Assembly: GCA_963733945.1 (NCBI GenBank)
Contig: CAVTFD010000046.1
Span: 1 to 64,000 of the forward strand
DNA from: AP-15 sp963733945
Lineage (GTDB): Bacteria; Pseudomonadota; Alphaproteobacteria; ATCC43930; CGMCC-115725
Direction of reading: 5' to 3'
Length of the DNA: 64,000 bases
Part shown: piece after piece, positions 51,190 to 61,524 of the stretch
Position numbering within the stretch: the first letter of the stretch is position 1
Layout: each line of letters starts with the position of its first letter
Notes under the pieces: generated by a model
Seen by the model: the letters and a program-made list of their open reading frames with translations, nothing else
Told to the model about the DNA's origin: nothing
Database searches by the model: none
Made by a program: the position numbers and the translations under genes

Positions 51190-51800
51190 TGATCCGACGC
51201 TGGTTTCTGATCGGTGCTTGCGTCCTGTTCGTCGGCATGTTGATGTCAGCGCGCCCCGCAGCGGCGGCCTCCGACCCAGCCGCGGTTGTCATTAGCCTCG
51301 GGAACCATGCGCTCGAAGTGCTCGGAAACAACGTCGACCCGAATCTAAGAGTTGCTCGGTTTCGCCAGCTGTTCAGCGAGGATTTTGACGTTCCTGGCAT
51401 TGCCCGTTTTGTCCTCGGCCGCTACTGGCACATCGCTACCGAGCCGCAGCAGCAGGAATTCGTCAAGGTGTTCGCCGATTACATCGCTCTCGCCTACAGC
51501 AACCGGCTGGCGGAATACAGCGGTGAAACCTTGCGTGTGACAGGCAGCAGACCCGCGTCCGATGGATCGGTTGTATCCAGCGAGATTGTGCGTCCCAACG
51601 GTGCACCGCCGGCCAAGGTCGATTGGGTGCTGACCCCGCACGGCGGCACCTACAAGATCAGCGACGTCGTCGTCGAGGGCGTCAGCATGGCGGTTACCCA
51701 GCGCTCTGAATTTGCCTCGGTGATCCAACGCAATGGGGGACAGGTGCAAGGTCTGATCACGGCGTTGCGGCAGAAGACCGAGGCCGCCGGTCTGCACTGA
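51189..51800 (+). CDS. mlaC: MlaC/Ttg2D periplasmic phospholipid-binding protein
   Basis: 203 residues with a signal peptide (WFLIGACVLFVGMLMSARPA, cleavage after AAA). The mature protein shows the MlaC pattern: RVARFRQLFSEDFDVPGIAR then FVLGRYWHIATEPQQQEFVK (about 55-95), and the lipid-cradle strands VDWVLTPHGGTYKISDVVVE followed by GVSMAVTQRSEFASVI. It ferries phospholipid between MlaA and the inner-membrane MlaFEDB complex. Start overlaps mlaA stop by one base. The pair without mlaFED is common in alphaproteobacteria. Confidence 0.93.
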   Translation: MIRRWFLIGACVLFVGMLMSARPAAAASDPAAVVISLGNHALEVLGNNVDPNLRVARFRQLFSEDFDVPGIARFVLGRYWHIATEPQQQEFVKVFADYIALAYSNRLAEYSGETLRVTGSRPASDGSVVSSEIVRPNGAPPAKVDWVLTPHGGTYKISDVVVEGVSMAVTQRSEFASVIQRNGGQVQGLITALRQKTEAAGLH

Positions 51801-51838
51801 CCTGGTCCAAACCTGGCGAGGCGCTCACAGCCGCTCGG

Positions 51839-53521
51839 TCACGCACGCATCAACGGCTTATAACGGATGCGATGCGGCTGATCGGCGTCGCTGCCGAGCC
51901 GGCGGCGGCGATCGGCTTCGTAATCGGCATAATTCCCTTCGAACCAGAGAATTTGGCTGTCACCCTCGAAGGCAAGAATGTGGGTGGCGACGCGGTCAAG
52001 AAACCAGCGATCGTGGGTGACGACGACGGCGCAGCCGGCAAAGTCGAGCAGCGCCTCTTCAAGGGCCCGCAAGGTGTCGACGTCGAGATCGTTGGTCGGC
52101 TCGTCGAGCAGCAGCACATTGGCGCCCTCTTTGAGCATCTTGGCCAGATGGACGCGATTGCGCTCCCCGCCCGACAGCTGCCCGACCTTTTTCTGTTGGT
52201 CGGCGCCACGGAAATTGAACAACGCGCAATAGGCGCGGCTCGCGATCTTGCGGCGGCCGAGATCGATCTCGTCGCGCCCGCCTGAAATCTCCTGCCACAC
52301 CGTGGCGGCCGGCGCGAGTGTGTCACGCGACTGATCGACATAACCGAGTTTGACCGTATCACCGATGCGAAAGCTGCCGCTGTCGGCCGTATCCTGTCGC
52401 GTTATCAATTTCAGGAGCGTCGTCTTGCCGGCGCCGTTCGGGCCGATCACGCCGACGATCCCGCCCGGCGGCAGCCGAAAATCGAGCGCCTCGATCAGCA
52501 GCCGGTTGCCAAAACCCTTGGCGACCCGTTCGGCGCTGATCACCAGATCACCGAGCCGCGGTCCTGGCGGGAGCACGATTTGCGCGGTCTCGGGCGCCTT
52601 CTCCCGGCTCTCGGCGACCAGTGACTCGTAAGCCGAGAGCCGCGCCTTGCTCTTCGCCTGGCGCGCCCGCGGGCTTTGGCGCACCCATTCGAGCTCGCGT
52701 TCGAGAGTGCGCTGGCGCGCCTCCTCCTGTCGGCCTTCCTGAGCGAGCCGCTGCTGCTTTTGCTCGAGCCAGCTCGAATAATTACCCTCGAACGGGATGC
52801 CGCGGCCGCGATCGAGCTCGAGGATCCAGCCGGCGACCTCGTCGAGAAAATAGCGGTCGTGGGTGACGGTGACGACAGTGCCTGGGTAGTCTTCAAGAAA
52901 GCGCTGCAGCCAGGCGACCAATTCGGCGTCGAGATGGTTGGTTGGTTCATCAAGAAGCAGCAGATCCGGCCGTTGCAGCAGGAGTCGGCACAGCGCCACC
53001 CGACGCCGCTCGCCGCCCGAGAGGGTGGTCACCTCGGCCTCACCGGGCGGACAGCGGAGCGCATCCATCGCAATCTCGACGGCGCGGTCAAGTTCCCAGC
53101 CATCGGCCTGATCGATCTTTTCTTGCAGATCTCCCTGTTCGGCGATCAGCGCTTCCATCTCGTCGGGCGACAGCTCTTCGGCAAAGCGGGCACTGACCGC
53201 CTCGAACCGATCGAGCAACGCCTTGGTTTCCGAGAGTCCCTCGATGACGTTGCCGAACACGTCCTTGGCCGGATCGAGCGTGGGCTCTTGCGCCAGGTAG
53301 CCGACCCGCGCCCCCTCCGCGGCCCAGGCTTCGCCGGCAAAGTCGCGTTCTAGGCCGGCCATAATCCGCAGCAGAGTTGATTTGCCGGCTCCGTTGGCGC
53401 CGAGCACCCCGATCTTGGCGCCGGGCAAAAACGACAGCCAGATATCCCGCAGCACCTCGCGGCCGCCGGGATAGGTCTTGCTCAGCCCCTTCATCACATA
53501 GATGTACTGGTAGGCTGCCAT
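51839..53521 (-). CDS. ettA: Energy-dependent translational throttle protein EttA (ABC-F ATPase)
   Basis: 560 residues, standard EttA size. Two ABC domains on one chain, no membrane helices: first Walker A GANGAGKST (41-49), signature LSGGERRRVALCRLL, Walker B LLLLDEPTNHLD; second Walker A GPNGAGKTT, signature LSGGERNRVHLAKML, Walker B VLLLDEPTNDLD. The linker between them (ELEWVRQSPRARQAKSKARL) is the P-site tRNA interaction motif that reaches the ribosome. EttA binds the E site and gates the first elongation step according to ATP/ADP. All catalytic residues are intact. Divergent from the tetR gene across 134 bp. Confidence 0.96.
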   Translation of the reverse strand: MAAYQYIYVMKGLSKTYPGGREVLRDIWLSFLPGAKIGVLGANGAGKSTLLRIMAGLERDFAGEAWAAEGARVGYLAQEPTLDPAKDVFGNVIEGLSETKALLDRFEAVSARFAEELSPDEMEALIAEQGDLQEKIDQADGWELDRAVEIAMDALRCPPGEAEVTTLSGGERRRVALCRLLLQRPDLLLLDEPTNHLDAELVAWLQRFLEDYPGTVVTVTHDRYFLDEVAGWILELDRGRGIPFEGNYSSWLEQKQQRLAQEGRQEEARQRTLERELEWVRQSPRARQAKSKARLSAYESLVAESREKAPETAQIVLPPGPRLGDLVISAERVAKGFGNRLLIEALDFRLPPGGIVGVIGPNGAGKTTLLKLITRQDTADSGSFRIGDTVKLGYVDQSRDTLAPAATVWQEISGGRDEIDLGRRKIASRAYCALFNFRGADQQKKVGQLSGGERNRVHLAKMLKEGANVLLLDEPTNDLDVDTLRALEEALLDFAGCAVVVTHDRWFLDRVATHILAFEGDSQILWFEGNYADYEADRRRRLGSDADQPHRIRYKPLMRA

Positions 53522-53617
53522 TGGAAGAACCTCGGGAACTGCGTTGCACGTGAGTCGTTGTCTGCGTGCGGCGCTTGACCAGCGGGGTCAAGCCCTTTGT
53601 GCGATCGCGGCGCGTGC

Positions 53618-53646
53618 TTGACATCTGGTAAGTAAGCGCTTACTTC
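53618..53646 (+). promoter_or_regulatory. Promoter with perfect 16-bp palindromic operator before tetR-RND genes
   Basis: -35 TTGACA (53618-53623), 17-base spacer, -10 TACTTC (53641-53646). A perfect 16-bp palindrome, AAGTAAGCGCTTACTT, spans 53630-53645, covering spacer and most of the -10, as expected for a TetR-family operator. The predicted transcription start falls at about the ATG (53656), and no Shine-Dalgarno sequence precedes it, so the mRNA may be leaderless. Confidence 0.75.
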
Positions 53647-53655
53647 GCTTGCGCC

Positions 53656-54372
53656 ATGGCTACGGTGCGTTTGGACAGCGACGAGCGGCGCAAGACCATC
53701 GTCGCAGCTGCGGTTCCGCTGTTTGCCCGGAAAGGGTTTGCCGGAACGACGACGCGCGAGCTCGCCGAGGCGGCGAACATTTCCGAGGCGCTGCTGTTTC
53801 GCCACTTCCCGAGCAAGAAGCATCTTTACAGCGAGATTTTGCAGCTTGGCTGCGAAGGCGACCCGGTGCTCGAGCGGCTGGCCGCGCTCGAGCCGTCGAC
53901 CTTCACCCTCGTCCGCATGATCCACTACATGGTGCGATATTTCCTGCTCGCCGGTGAAGCTGATCGGGCCGAGCGCGACTCGCGGCTGCGGCTCGTGTTG
54001 CACAGCTTTCTGGAGGACGGCGAGTACGCGCGCGAATTATTTGAGACGATTTTCGAACGGGTTCAGCCGTTGTTCGCGGCCTCGATCGAGGCGGCGGCGG
54101 TGGCCGGCGATCTCGTTTTCGGTCCGATCGCTTCAGCCAACCGCTTCTGGTTCGGCCATCATGTCGCCGCGATGATGGCGTTCGTCTGTTTGCCGGCGCG
54201 TGCCTGCTTGTCCTATCAGGGGACGCTCATGGCGCTGATCGACGAGACCACCTGGTTCGTCCTGCGTGGCATCGGCATGACAGACAGGGCGATTGCCGAG
54301 GCGCTCGCCAGCAGTGCGCAGAACCCGCTCGAACTCGCATCCCCCGCTACGGGAGCTGCCGATGGACGGTGA
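53656..54372 (+). CDS. TetR-family repressor of the adjacent RND efflux genes
   Basis: 238 residues. N-terminal helix-turn-helix is clear: KTIVAAAVPLFARKGFAGTT (about 14-33), then TRELAEAANISEALLFRHFP (34-53) and SKKHLYSEI. The ligand-binding C-terminal domain is helical and lineage-specific. ATG 53656 is the first in frame; the CDS overlaps the membrane-fusion gene by 11 bp. By family and position it should repress its own operon by binding the 16-bp palindrome and release it when a substrate of the pump binds. Confidence 0.92.
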   Translation: MATVRLDSDERRKTIVAAAVPLFARKGFAGTTTRELAEAANISEALLFRHFPSKKHLYSEILQLGCEGDPVLERLAALEPSTFTLVRMIHYMVRYFLLAGEADRAERDSRLRLVLHSFLEDGEYARELFETIFERVQPLFAASIEAAAVAGDLVFGPIASANRFWFGHHVAAMMAFVCLPARACLSYQGTLMALIDETTWFVLRGIGMTDRAIAEALASSAQNPLELASPATGAADGR

Positions 54373-55591
54373 TCAGTTGGCGAATAGAACGTCGCAAGCG
54401 CTGGCTCCCGAACCGGCTGCGCGTGCGGGCGGCGATAGCCGTGGCAATGCCGCGCCGCGGCCGAAAACGGTCCGGTGGCTGGTTATCGTCACGTTGCTGC
54501 TGGTCGTCGTGCTCGGCGGTCTTTACGAATTCCATCGTTTCCGAACCCAGGCGATCGCCAATTTCTTCGCGCACAACAAACCGCCGCCCGCGCAGATCAG
54601 CGCCGTTGTGGCCCAGACCCAGTCAGTCCCGCGCTTTGCTCCCGGCATCGGCTCGATCACCGCAGTTCATCAGGTGACGGTCAACCCCGAGGTCGGCGGG
54701 CGCGTGACCAAGATCTTCTTTGAACCGGGGCAAACGGTGAAGGCCGGCGACCCGCTGGTGCAAATTAACGACGCGCCGGATCAAGGCGACCTCGCCAATT
54801 ACCAGGCGCAGGTCAAACTCGCACAGATCAAGCTGGCGCGCTCCGACCAACTGGTCAAACGTCAGTTCACGCCGCAGGAGACCGTCGACGAGAACCAAAG
54901 CCAGCTCGCGCAGATGAATGCCTTGATCCAAAAGACTCAGGCGGTCATTGCCCAAAAACTGATCCGAGCCCCGTTCAGCGGTCAGCTCGGGGTTCGCCAG
55001 ATTGATCTTGGCCAATATCTCAACCCCGGCGCGCCGATCGTGACCTTGACCGATTTGTCGATGCTCTATGTGAATTTTACCTTGCCGTCACAAATCCGCC
55101 CGCAAATCTCGGTCGGGCAGCGGGTCAACGTCACCTCCGACGCGTTTCCAGGCCGAACCTTCGTCGCCAAGATCACGACGATCGAGCCGCAGCTCAGCCC
55201 CGATACCCGGACGATCGAGGTCCAGGCGACGATGGCCAATTCGGATGATTTGCTGTTGCCGGGAATGTTCGTGGATGCCGCAATCGTGCTGCCGCCGCAA
55301 CCCGATACGATCGTCGTGCCCGAGACCGCGGTTGAGTACACGCTTTATGGCGACAGCGTGTATGTGATCCACCAGGACGGCAAGGATGCCAAGGGCAATC
55401 CCATCCTTAAGGCGGTGCGCACACCGGTCAAGACCGGCGCACGCTGGGACGACAAGGTGGCGATCCTCAGTGGGCTGAAGCCCGGCGAACAGATCGTCGC
55501 CGCGGGCCAGGTCAAGCTGCAGAACGGCGTGCAGGTCGCTATCACCGGCTCGCCGCCGCCACAGCCGCCAAAGCATCCGACTCTGAACTGA
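54362..55591 (+). CDS. RND efflux periplasmic adaptor (membrane fusion protein)
   Basis: 409 residues from ATG 54362. One membrane anchor (VRWLVIVTLLLVVVLGGLYE, about 38-57) precedes a lipoyl half-motif (VGGRVTKIFFEPGQTVKAGD, about 113-132), an alpha-hairpin (about 145-195), the second lipoyl half (IRAPFSGQLGVRQIDLGQYL) and beta-barrel regions ending in GLKPGEQIVAAGQVKLQNGV. It links the RND pump to an outer-membrane channel. Overlaps tetR by 11 bp and precedes the pump by 19 bp, so one operon. Inner-membrane anchoring by a helix instead of a lipid is the MdtA/EmrA-like variant. Confidence 0.93.
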   Translation: MDGDQLANRTSQALAPEPAARAGGDSRGNAAPRPKTVRWLVIVTLLLVVVLGGLYEFHRFRTQAIANFFAHNKPPPAQISAVVAQTQSVPRFAPGIGSITAVHQVTVNPEVGGRVTKIFFEPGQTVKAGDPLVQINDAPDQGDLANYQAQVKLAQIKLARSDQLVKRQFTPQETVDENQSQLAQMNALIQKTQAVIAQKLIRAPFSGQLGVRQIDLGQYLNPGAPIVTLTDLSMLYVNFTLPSQIRPQISVGQRVNVTSDAFPGRTFVAKITTIEPQLSPDTRTIEVQATMANSDDLLLPGMFVDAAIVLPPQPDTIVVPETAVEYTLYGDSVYVIHQDGKDAKGNPILKAVRTPVKTGARWDDKVAILSGLKPGEQIVAAGQVKLQNGVQVAITGSPPPQPPKHPTLN

Positions 55592-55610
55592 CGCCCCGCT
55601 GGTTGCCGCC

Positions 55611-58600
55611 ATGTCGTTCACCGACATCTTCATCCGCCGGCCGGTATTGGCGCTCGTCGTCAGCCTGTTGATCCTGCTGATCGGGCTGCGCGCAATGCTG
55701 GGACTGCCGATCCGGCAATATCCAAGGCTGTCGAATACGACGATCACGATCACGACAATCTATCCCGGCGCCGCGCCCGATTTGATGCAGGGCTTCATCA
55801 CCACACCGATGGCCCAGGCGGTGGCGACCGCGGAGGGGGTCGATTACTTAATTTCCTCGTCGGTTCAGGGCACTAGCACGATCACCGCCTATATCACTCT
55901 CGACTTTGATCCGGACAAGGCGCTGACCGAAGTCATGGCCAAAGTCCAGCAGGTTAAATATCTGCTGCCGACCGGTTCGCAGGACCCGATTATCGTCAAG
56001 GCGACGGGCCAGACCACGGCGGTAATGTATGTCGGTTTTTCAAGCAACGAGATATCGAGTGCGGCGATTTCGGATTACTTGACCCGGGTAGTGCAGCCAC
56101 TGTTCGACACGGTCGACGGTGTAGCCTCGGCAGATATTCTAGGGGGTCAGACTTTCGCGATGCGGCTATGGTTGGATCCGGTACGGATGGCGGCGCGCGG
56201 GATCTCTGCCGACAATGTCGCCGCGGCGATCCAGGCTAACAACTATCAATCGGCGCCCGGCCAGGCGAAGGGTTACTTCACGGTCACCAACGTCAGTGCC
56301 AACACTGGGCTGACCGATGTCGCCCAGTTCAAGAATATGGTCGTCAAGGCCAAAAGCGGCGCTCTAGTGCGAATGGGGGACATCGCCACCGTCGCTCTCT
56401 CGGCGCAGAGTTGGACTTCGAGCGTTGTGATGAACGGACAGCACGCCGTGTTCATCGGCGTCCAGGCGACGCCGTCGGGCAACCCGCTCACCCTGGTCAA
56501 AGGCGTGCGCGCGCTGTTGCCCGAGGTCCAGCGCAACCTGCCGCCATCGATGGAAATGCAGGTAGCCTATGACTCGACCAAATTCATCCAGGCCTCGATT
56601 GACGAGGTTCAGTTTTCGCTCGGCTTAGCCGTCGCCATCGTTGTCGTGGTCATCTTCCTGTTCCTCGGCAGCCTGCGTTCGGTCTTAATCCCGATTGTCA
56701 CGATCCCGCTGTCCTTGGTCGGCGCCGGAATGATCATGGCGGCCCTGGGGTTCAGCCTGAACCTGTTGACCTTGCTGGCGATGGTGCTGGCGATCGGGCT
56801 CGTCGTCGACGACGCGATCGTTGTCGTCGAAAACGTCTACCGCCATATCGAACAAGGGCGCACCCCAGCGCAGGCGGCGCTGGTCGGCGCCCGCGAGATC
56901 GCCAGCCCGGTCATCTCGATGACCCTGACCTTGGCGGCCGTCTACGCGCCAATCGGCTTTCTCGGCGGCGTGACCGGCGCGCTGTTCCGCGAATTCGCCT
57001 TCACCCTGGCTGGTGCGGTCATCATCTCAGGCATCGTCGCGGTGACGTTGTCGCCGATGATGTGCTCGCTGCTGTTGAGCCGCGAGATGCTGCATGGGCG
57101 GTTTGTCCGAGTGATCGACAGCCTCTTTTCGCGGCTGGCGAATTGGTATGGCCGCCGCCTCGAACGTTCACTCGACTACCGCCCGGTGACGGCCCTCTTT
57201 GGCGCTGCGGTTTTGGCAAGCATCGTCTTCATGTATCTGCACACCAGTGCTGAACTCGCCCCCGAGGAGGACCAGGGCGTGTTGTTCGCGCTGACCAAGT
57301 CGCCGCAATACTCCAATCTCGATTACGCGGATTCCTATGACGCCAAGCTCGACAAAGCCTTGGCCTCGTTTCCCGAGACCTTTCTGCGTTTCATCGTCAA
57401 CGGCCGGTTCGGACCGAACCAGGGCATCGCCGGGTTCATCCTAAAGCCGTGGAACGAGCGGACCCGTTCGTCGCAGCAATTGAAGCCGCTGGTTCAGCAG
57501 AAGGTCAACACCGTCGAGGGGCTGCGCGCTTTCGTCTTCAACCTGCCGCCCTTGCCGGCGACGATCGGCGGGTTGCCGATCCAGATGGTGATCTATTCGC
57601 CCGCCGACTACAGATCGATCTATCTGCAAATGGAAAAGATCAAAGCGGCGGCGCGCAAGAGCGGTATGTTCATCGTTGTCGACAGTGATCTCGACTTCAA
57701 CCAGCCGGTGATCCACGTCAAGATCGATCGCTCCAAGGCGAACGAACTCGGGGTCACGATGCAATCGATCGGCGACACCTTGGCGCTGCTGGTTGGCGAG
57801 AACTACGTCAATCGTTTCAATCTCGGCGGCCGGTCTTACGAGGTGATCCCGCAAGTGCCGCGGGCCGATCGCCTGAACCAGGAGACCTTGACACGCTACT
57901 ATGTCAAATCCGCTGCCGGACAGCCGATACCGTTGTCCAATCTCGTCACCCTCGAGATGGGCACCGAGCCCAACGCGCTGACCCAGTATAATCAACTGAA
58001 TTCCGCAACCTTCCAAGCGGTGCCGATGCCTGGGGTGACGACCGGTCAGGCGGTCGACTTTCTGGAGAGCCAGGTGAAGGACCTGCCGGCCGGCTTCAGC
58101 CACGACTATTTGTCGGATACCCGGCTCTATGTGCGTGAGGGCAATCAACTGGCGGTCACCTTCATTTTTGCGCTGATCATCATCTACCTGGTGCTGGCGG
58201 CGTTGTTCGAGAGCCTACGCGATCCGCTGGTGATCCTGGTTAGCGTCCCGATGTCGATCTGCGGTGCGATGATCCCGCTGTTCTTCGGCCTGGCGACGAT
58301 GAACATCTACACCCAGGTCGGGCTGGTCACGTTGATCGGGCTGATCAGCAAGCACGGCATTTTGATGGTCGCCTTTGCCAACGAGTTGCAGGTCAGCGAG
58401 CGGCTCGACCGGCGGCGCGCGATCGAACAGGCGGCACGGGTGCGGCTGCGCCCGATTCTGATGACGACGGCCGCGATGGTCGTCGGGCTCGTGCCGCTGT
58501 TGACCGCGAGCGGAGCAGGGGCGGCGAGCCGGTTTTCGATCGGGGTCGTCGTCGTCGCCGGGATGTCGATCGGGACTTTGTTCACATTATTCGTGCTGCC

Positions 58601-58682
58601 CGCGGTCTACACCGTGCTGGCCAAGGATCACTTGGCGGCATCGCAATCAATTCGCACCCGCGAACTCCAACAGGTATCGTGA
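55611..58682 (+). CDS. RND multidrug efflux pump, inner-membrane transporter (HAE1/MdtB-MexK-like)
   Basis: 1023 residues with the AcrB layout: TM1 (RRPVLALVVSLLILLIGLRA), first large porter loop, six-helix block including the proton-relay helix with GLVVDDAIVVVENVYRH (about 398-414; two Asp), second porter loop from about 540, and last helices ending in RLRPILMTTAAMVVGLVPLL. The Asp-Asp pair and the Lys-relay helix are both present, so proton-driven export is expected. Substrates are unknown. No outer-membrane factor (TolC/OprM) follows; a shared one is presumably encoded elsewhere. Confidence 0.95.
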   Translation: MSFTDIFIRRPVLALVVSLLILLIGLRAMLGLPIRQYPRLSNTTITITTIYPGAAPDLMQGFITTPMAQAVATAEGVDYLISSSVQGTSTITAYITLDFDPDKALTEVMAKVQQVKYLLPTGSQDPIIVKATGQTTAVMYVGFSSNEISSAAISDYLTRVVQPLFDTVDGVASADILGGQTFAMRLWLDPVRMAARGISADNVAAAIQANNYQSAPGQAKGYFTVTNVSANTGLTDVAQFKNMVVKAKSGALVRMGDIATVALSAQSWTSSVVMNGQHAVFIGVQATPSGNPLTLVKGVRALLPEVQRNLPPSMEMQVAYDSTKFIQASIDEVQFSLGLAVAIVVVVIFLFLGSLRSVLIPIVTIPLSLVGAGMIMAALGFSLNLLTLLAMVLAIGLVVDDAIVVVENVYRHIEQGRTPAQAALVGAREIASPVISMTLTLAAVYAPIGFLGGVTGALFREFAFTLAGAVIISGIVAVTLSPMMCSLLLSREMLHGRFVRVIDSLFSRLANWYGRRLERSLDYRPVTALFGAAVLASIVFMYLHTSAELAPEEDQGVLFALTKSPQYSNLDYADSYDAKLDKALASFPETFLRFIVNGRFGPNQGIAGFILKPWNERTRSSQQLKPLVQQKVNTVEGLRAFVFNLPPLPATIGGLPIQMVIYSPADYRSIYLQMEKIKAAARKSGMFIVVDSDLDFNQPVIHVKIDRSKANELGVTMQSIGDTLALLVGENYVNRFNLGGRSYEVIPQVPRADRLNQETLTRYYVKSAAGQPIPLSNLVTLEMGTEPNALTQYNQLNSATFQAVPMPGVTTGQAVDFLESQVKDLPAGFSHDYLSDTRLYVREGNQLAVTFIFALIIIYLVLAALFESLRDPLVILVSVPMSICGAMIPLFFGLATMNIYTQVGLVTLIGLISKHGILMVAFANELQVSERLDRRRAIEQAARVRLRPILMTTAAMVVGLVPLLTASGAGAASRFSIGVVVVAGMSIGTLFTLFVLPAVYTVLAKDHLAASQSIRTRELQQVS

Positions 58683-58758
58683 CGGCGCACCGGCTCCGGC
58701 GATGGAGAGCGACCCAGCGCCCGCCTGCAACCCTGAGATCTGACTCCGCCTCGCCAAG

Positions 58759-58835
58759 TGGTAGGCCCGGCAGGACTCGAACCTGCGACAACACCGTTAT
58801 GAGCGGCGTGTTCTAACCAGCTGAACTACGGGCCC
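58759..58835 (-). tRNA. tRNA with CAT anticodon (Met or Ile2)
   Basis: 77-nt cloverleaf on the minus strand: acceptor GGGCCCG with CGGGCCT (first pair G-U), D arm TAGTTCAGCTGGTTAGAACA, anticodon stem CCG.../...CGG with loop CTCATAA (anticodon CAT), T arm GCAGGTTCGAGTCCTGC and encoded CCA (58759-58761). It lacks the initiator's three G-C pairs in the anticodon stem, so it is elongator Met or the lysidine-modified Ile2; I cannot separate these with confidence. Confidence 0.9.
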
Positions 58836-58845
58836 CCATTGACCC

Positions 58846-58937
58846 GTCATACCCGGATTTATTCCGGGCATCCACGAAGGACCCGGAGATGCCTCCGCCG
58901 GTTGCGCGTGGATGGCCGGGTCAAGCCCGGCCATGAC
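58846..58937. repeat. Palindromic intergenic repeat
   Basis: Two 31-bp arms, 58846-58876 (starting GTCATACCCGG) and 58907-58937 (ending GGCCATGAC), are imperfect inverted complements (about 22 of 31). The sequence belongs to the same family as 37529-37728. It lies between the tRNA and the 3' end of rpoD and may double as a transcription end. Confidence 0.7.
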
Positions 58938-58982
58938 AAGAAGGATCTACATTGAACGCAAGCAAAATTCGGTGAGCAGGGC

Positions 58983-61010
<2,028 letters not shown>

Positions 61011-61116
61011 GCCACCATCCTAAAAGGTTTCGTACCGGCCCGGCCGGAACCGGACGCGCAAACTAATCCATGATACAGGTCTGCCTGCGACAGTCCCGAT
61101 CCAACCCGCCACGAAC

Positions 61117-61479
61117 TCAGACTGGGTCGTCACCAAGCCGGATCTCGCGCAACACCTGCTCCCTGGTCGCCAGGAAGTGATCCCAGGCCGAGTCATCATC
61201 GATCAGGTGATTGCTGGCTTCGGCCAAGGCCGACCGGTGACCTCCCATCAGCATTCCGAACACATGAGCCCAGTGGTCGCGCGCCGTACGCAAATCCGAG
61301 CTCCGGACCAGAAAGCCCGAGTCGACCGAAAGCGAGAGAAGCGCATCCACGGTCGCCGCAAACCCGTGCTCCACAAGGTGTTGCCGAAGCGCCGAAGCGT
61401 CAAGCCCCGACCGCAGAGCTTCAACCTCTAAAATTTCGCGGCGAAGCTTGTCAAGCTGGGATTCGGGCATGCTGGGCAT
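61117..61479 (-). CDS. Free-standing DnaG C-terminal-domain-like protein
   Basis: 120 residues that align along the first half with the C-terminal domain of the neighbouring primase: PESQLDKLRREILEVEALRS here, PEPDLDKLRWEILEVVDVHP in DnaG. Both then read as helical bundles ending near an aromatic (here SAWDHFLATREQVLREI, in DnaG QENWERLRALIESAHEA). DnaG's C-terminal domain binds the replicative helicase DnaB. ATG 61479 has no clear ribosome-binding site, and the gap to dnaG is 45 bp, so it may be translated by re-initiation or be a decaying leftover. No other domain is present. Confidence 0.6.
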   Translation of the reverse strand: MPSMPESQLDKLRREILEVEALRSGLDASALRQHLVEHGFAATVDALLSLSVDSGFLVRSSDLRTARDHWAHVFGMLMGGHRSALAEASNHLIDDDSAWDHFLATREQVLREIRLGDDPV

Positions 61480-61524
61480 CTGGAAGCCAAACCGAGTTTA
61501 TTCCCTTGCCAACCATGATCGCTC

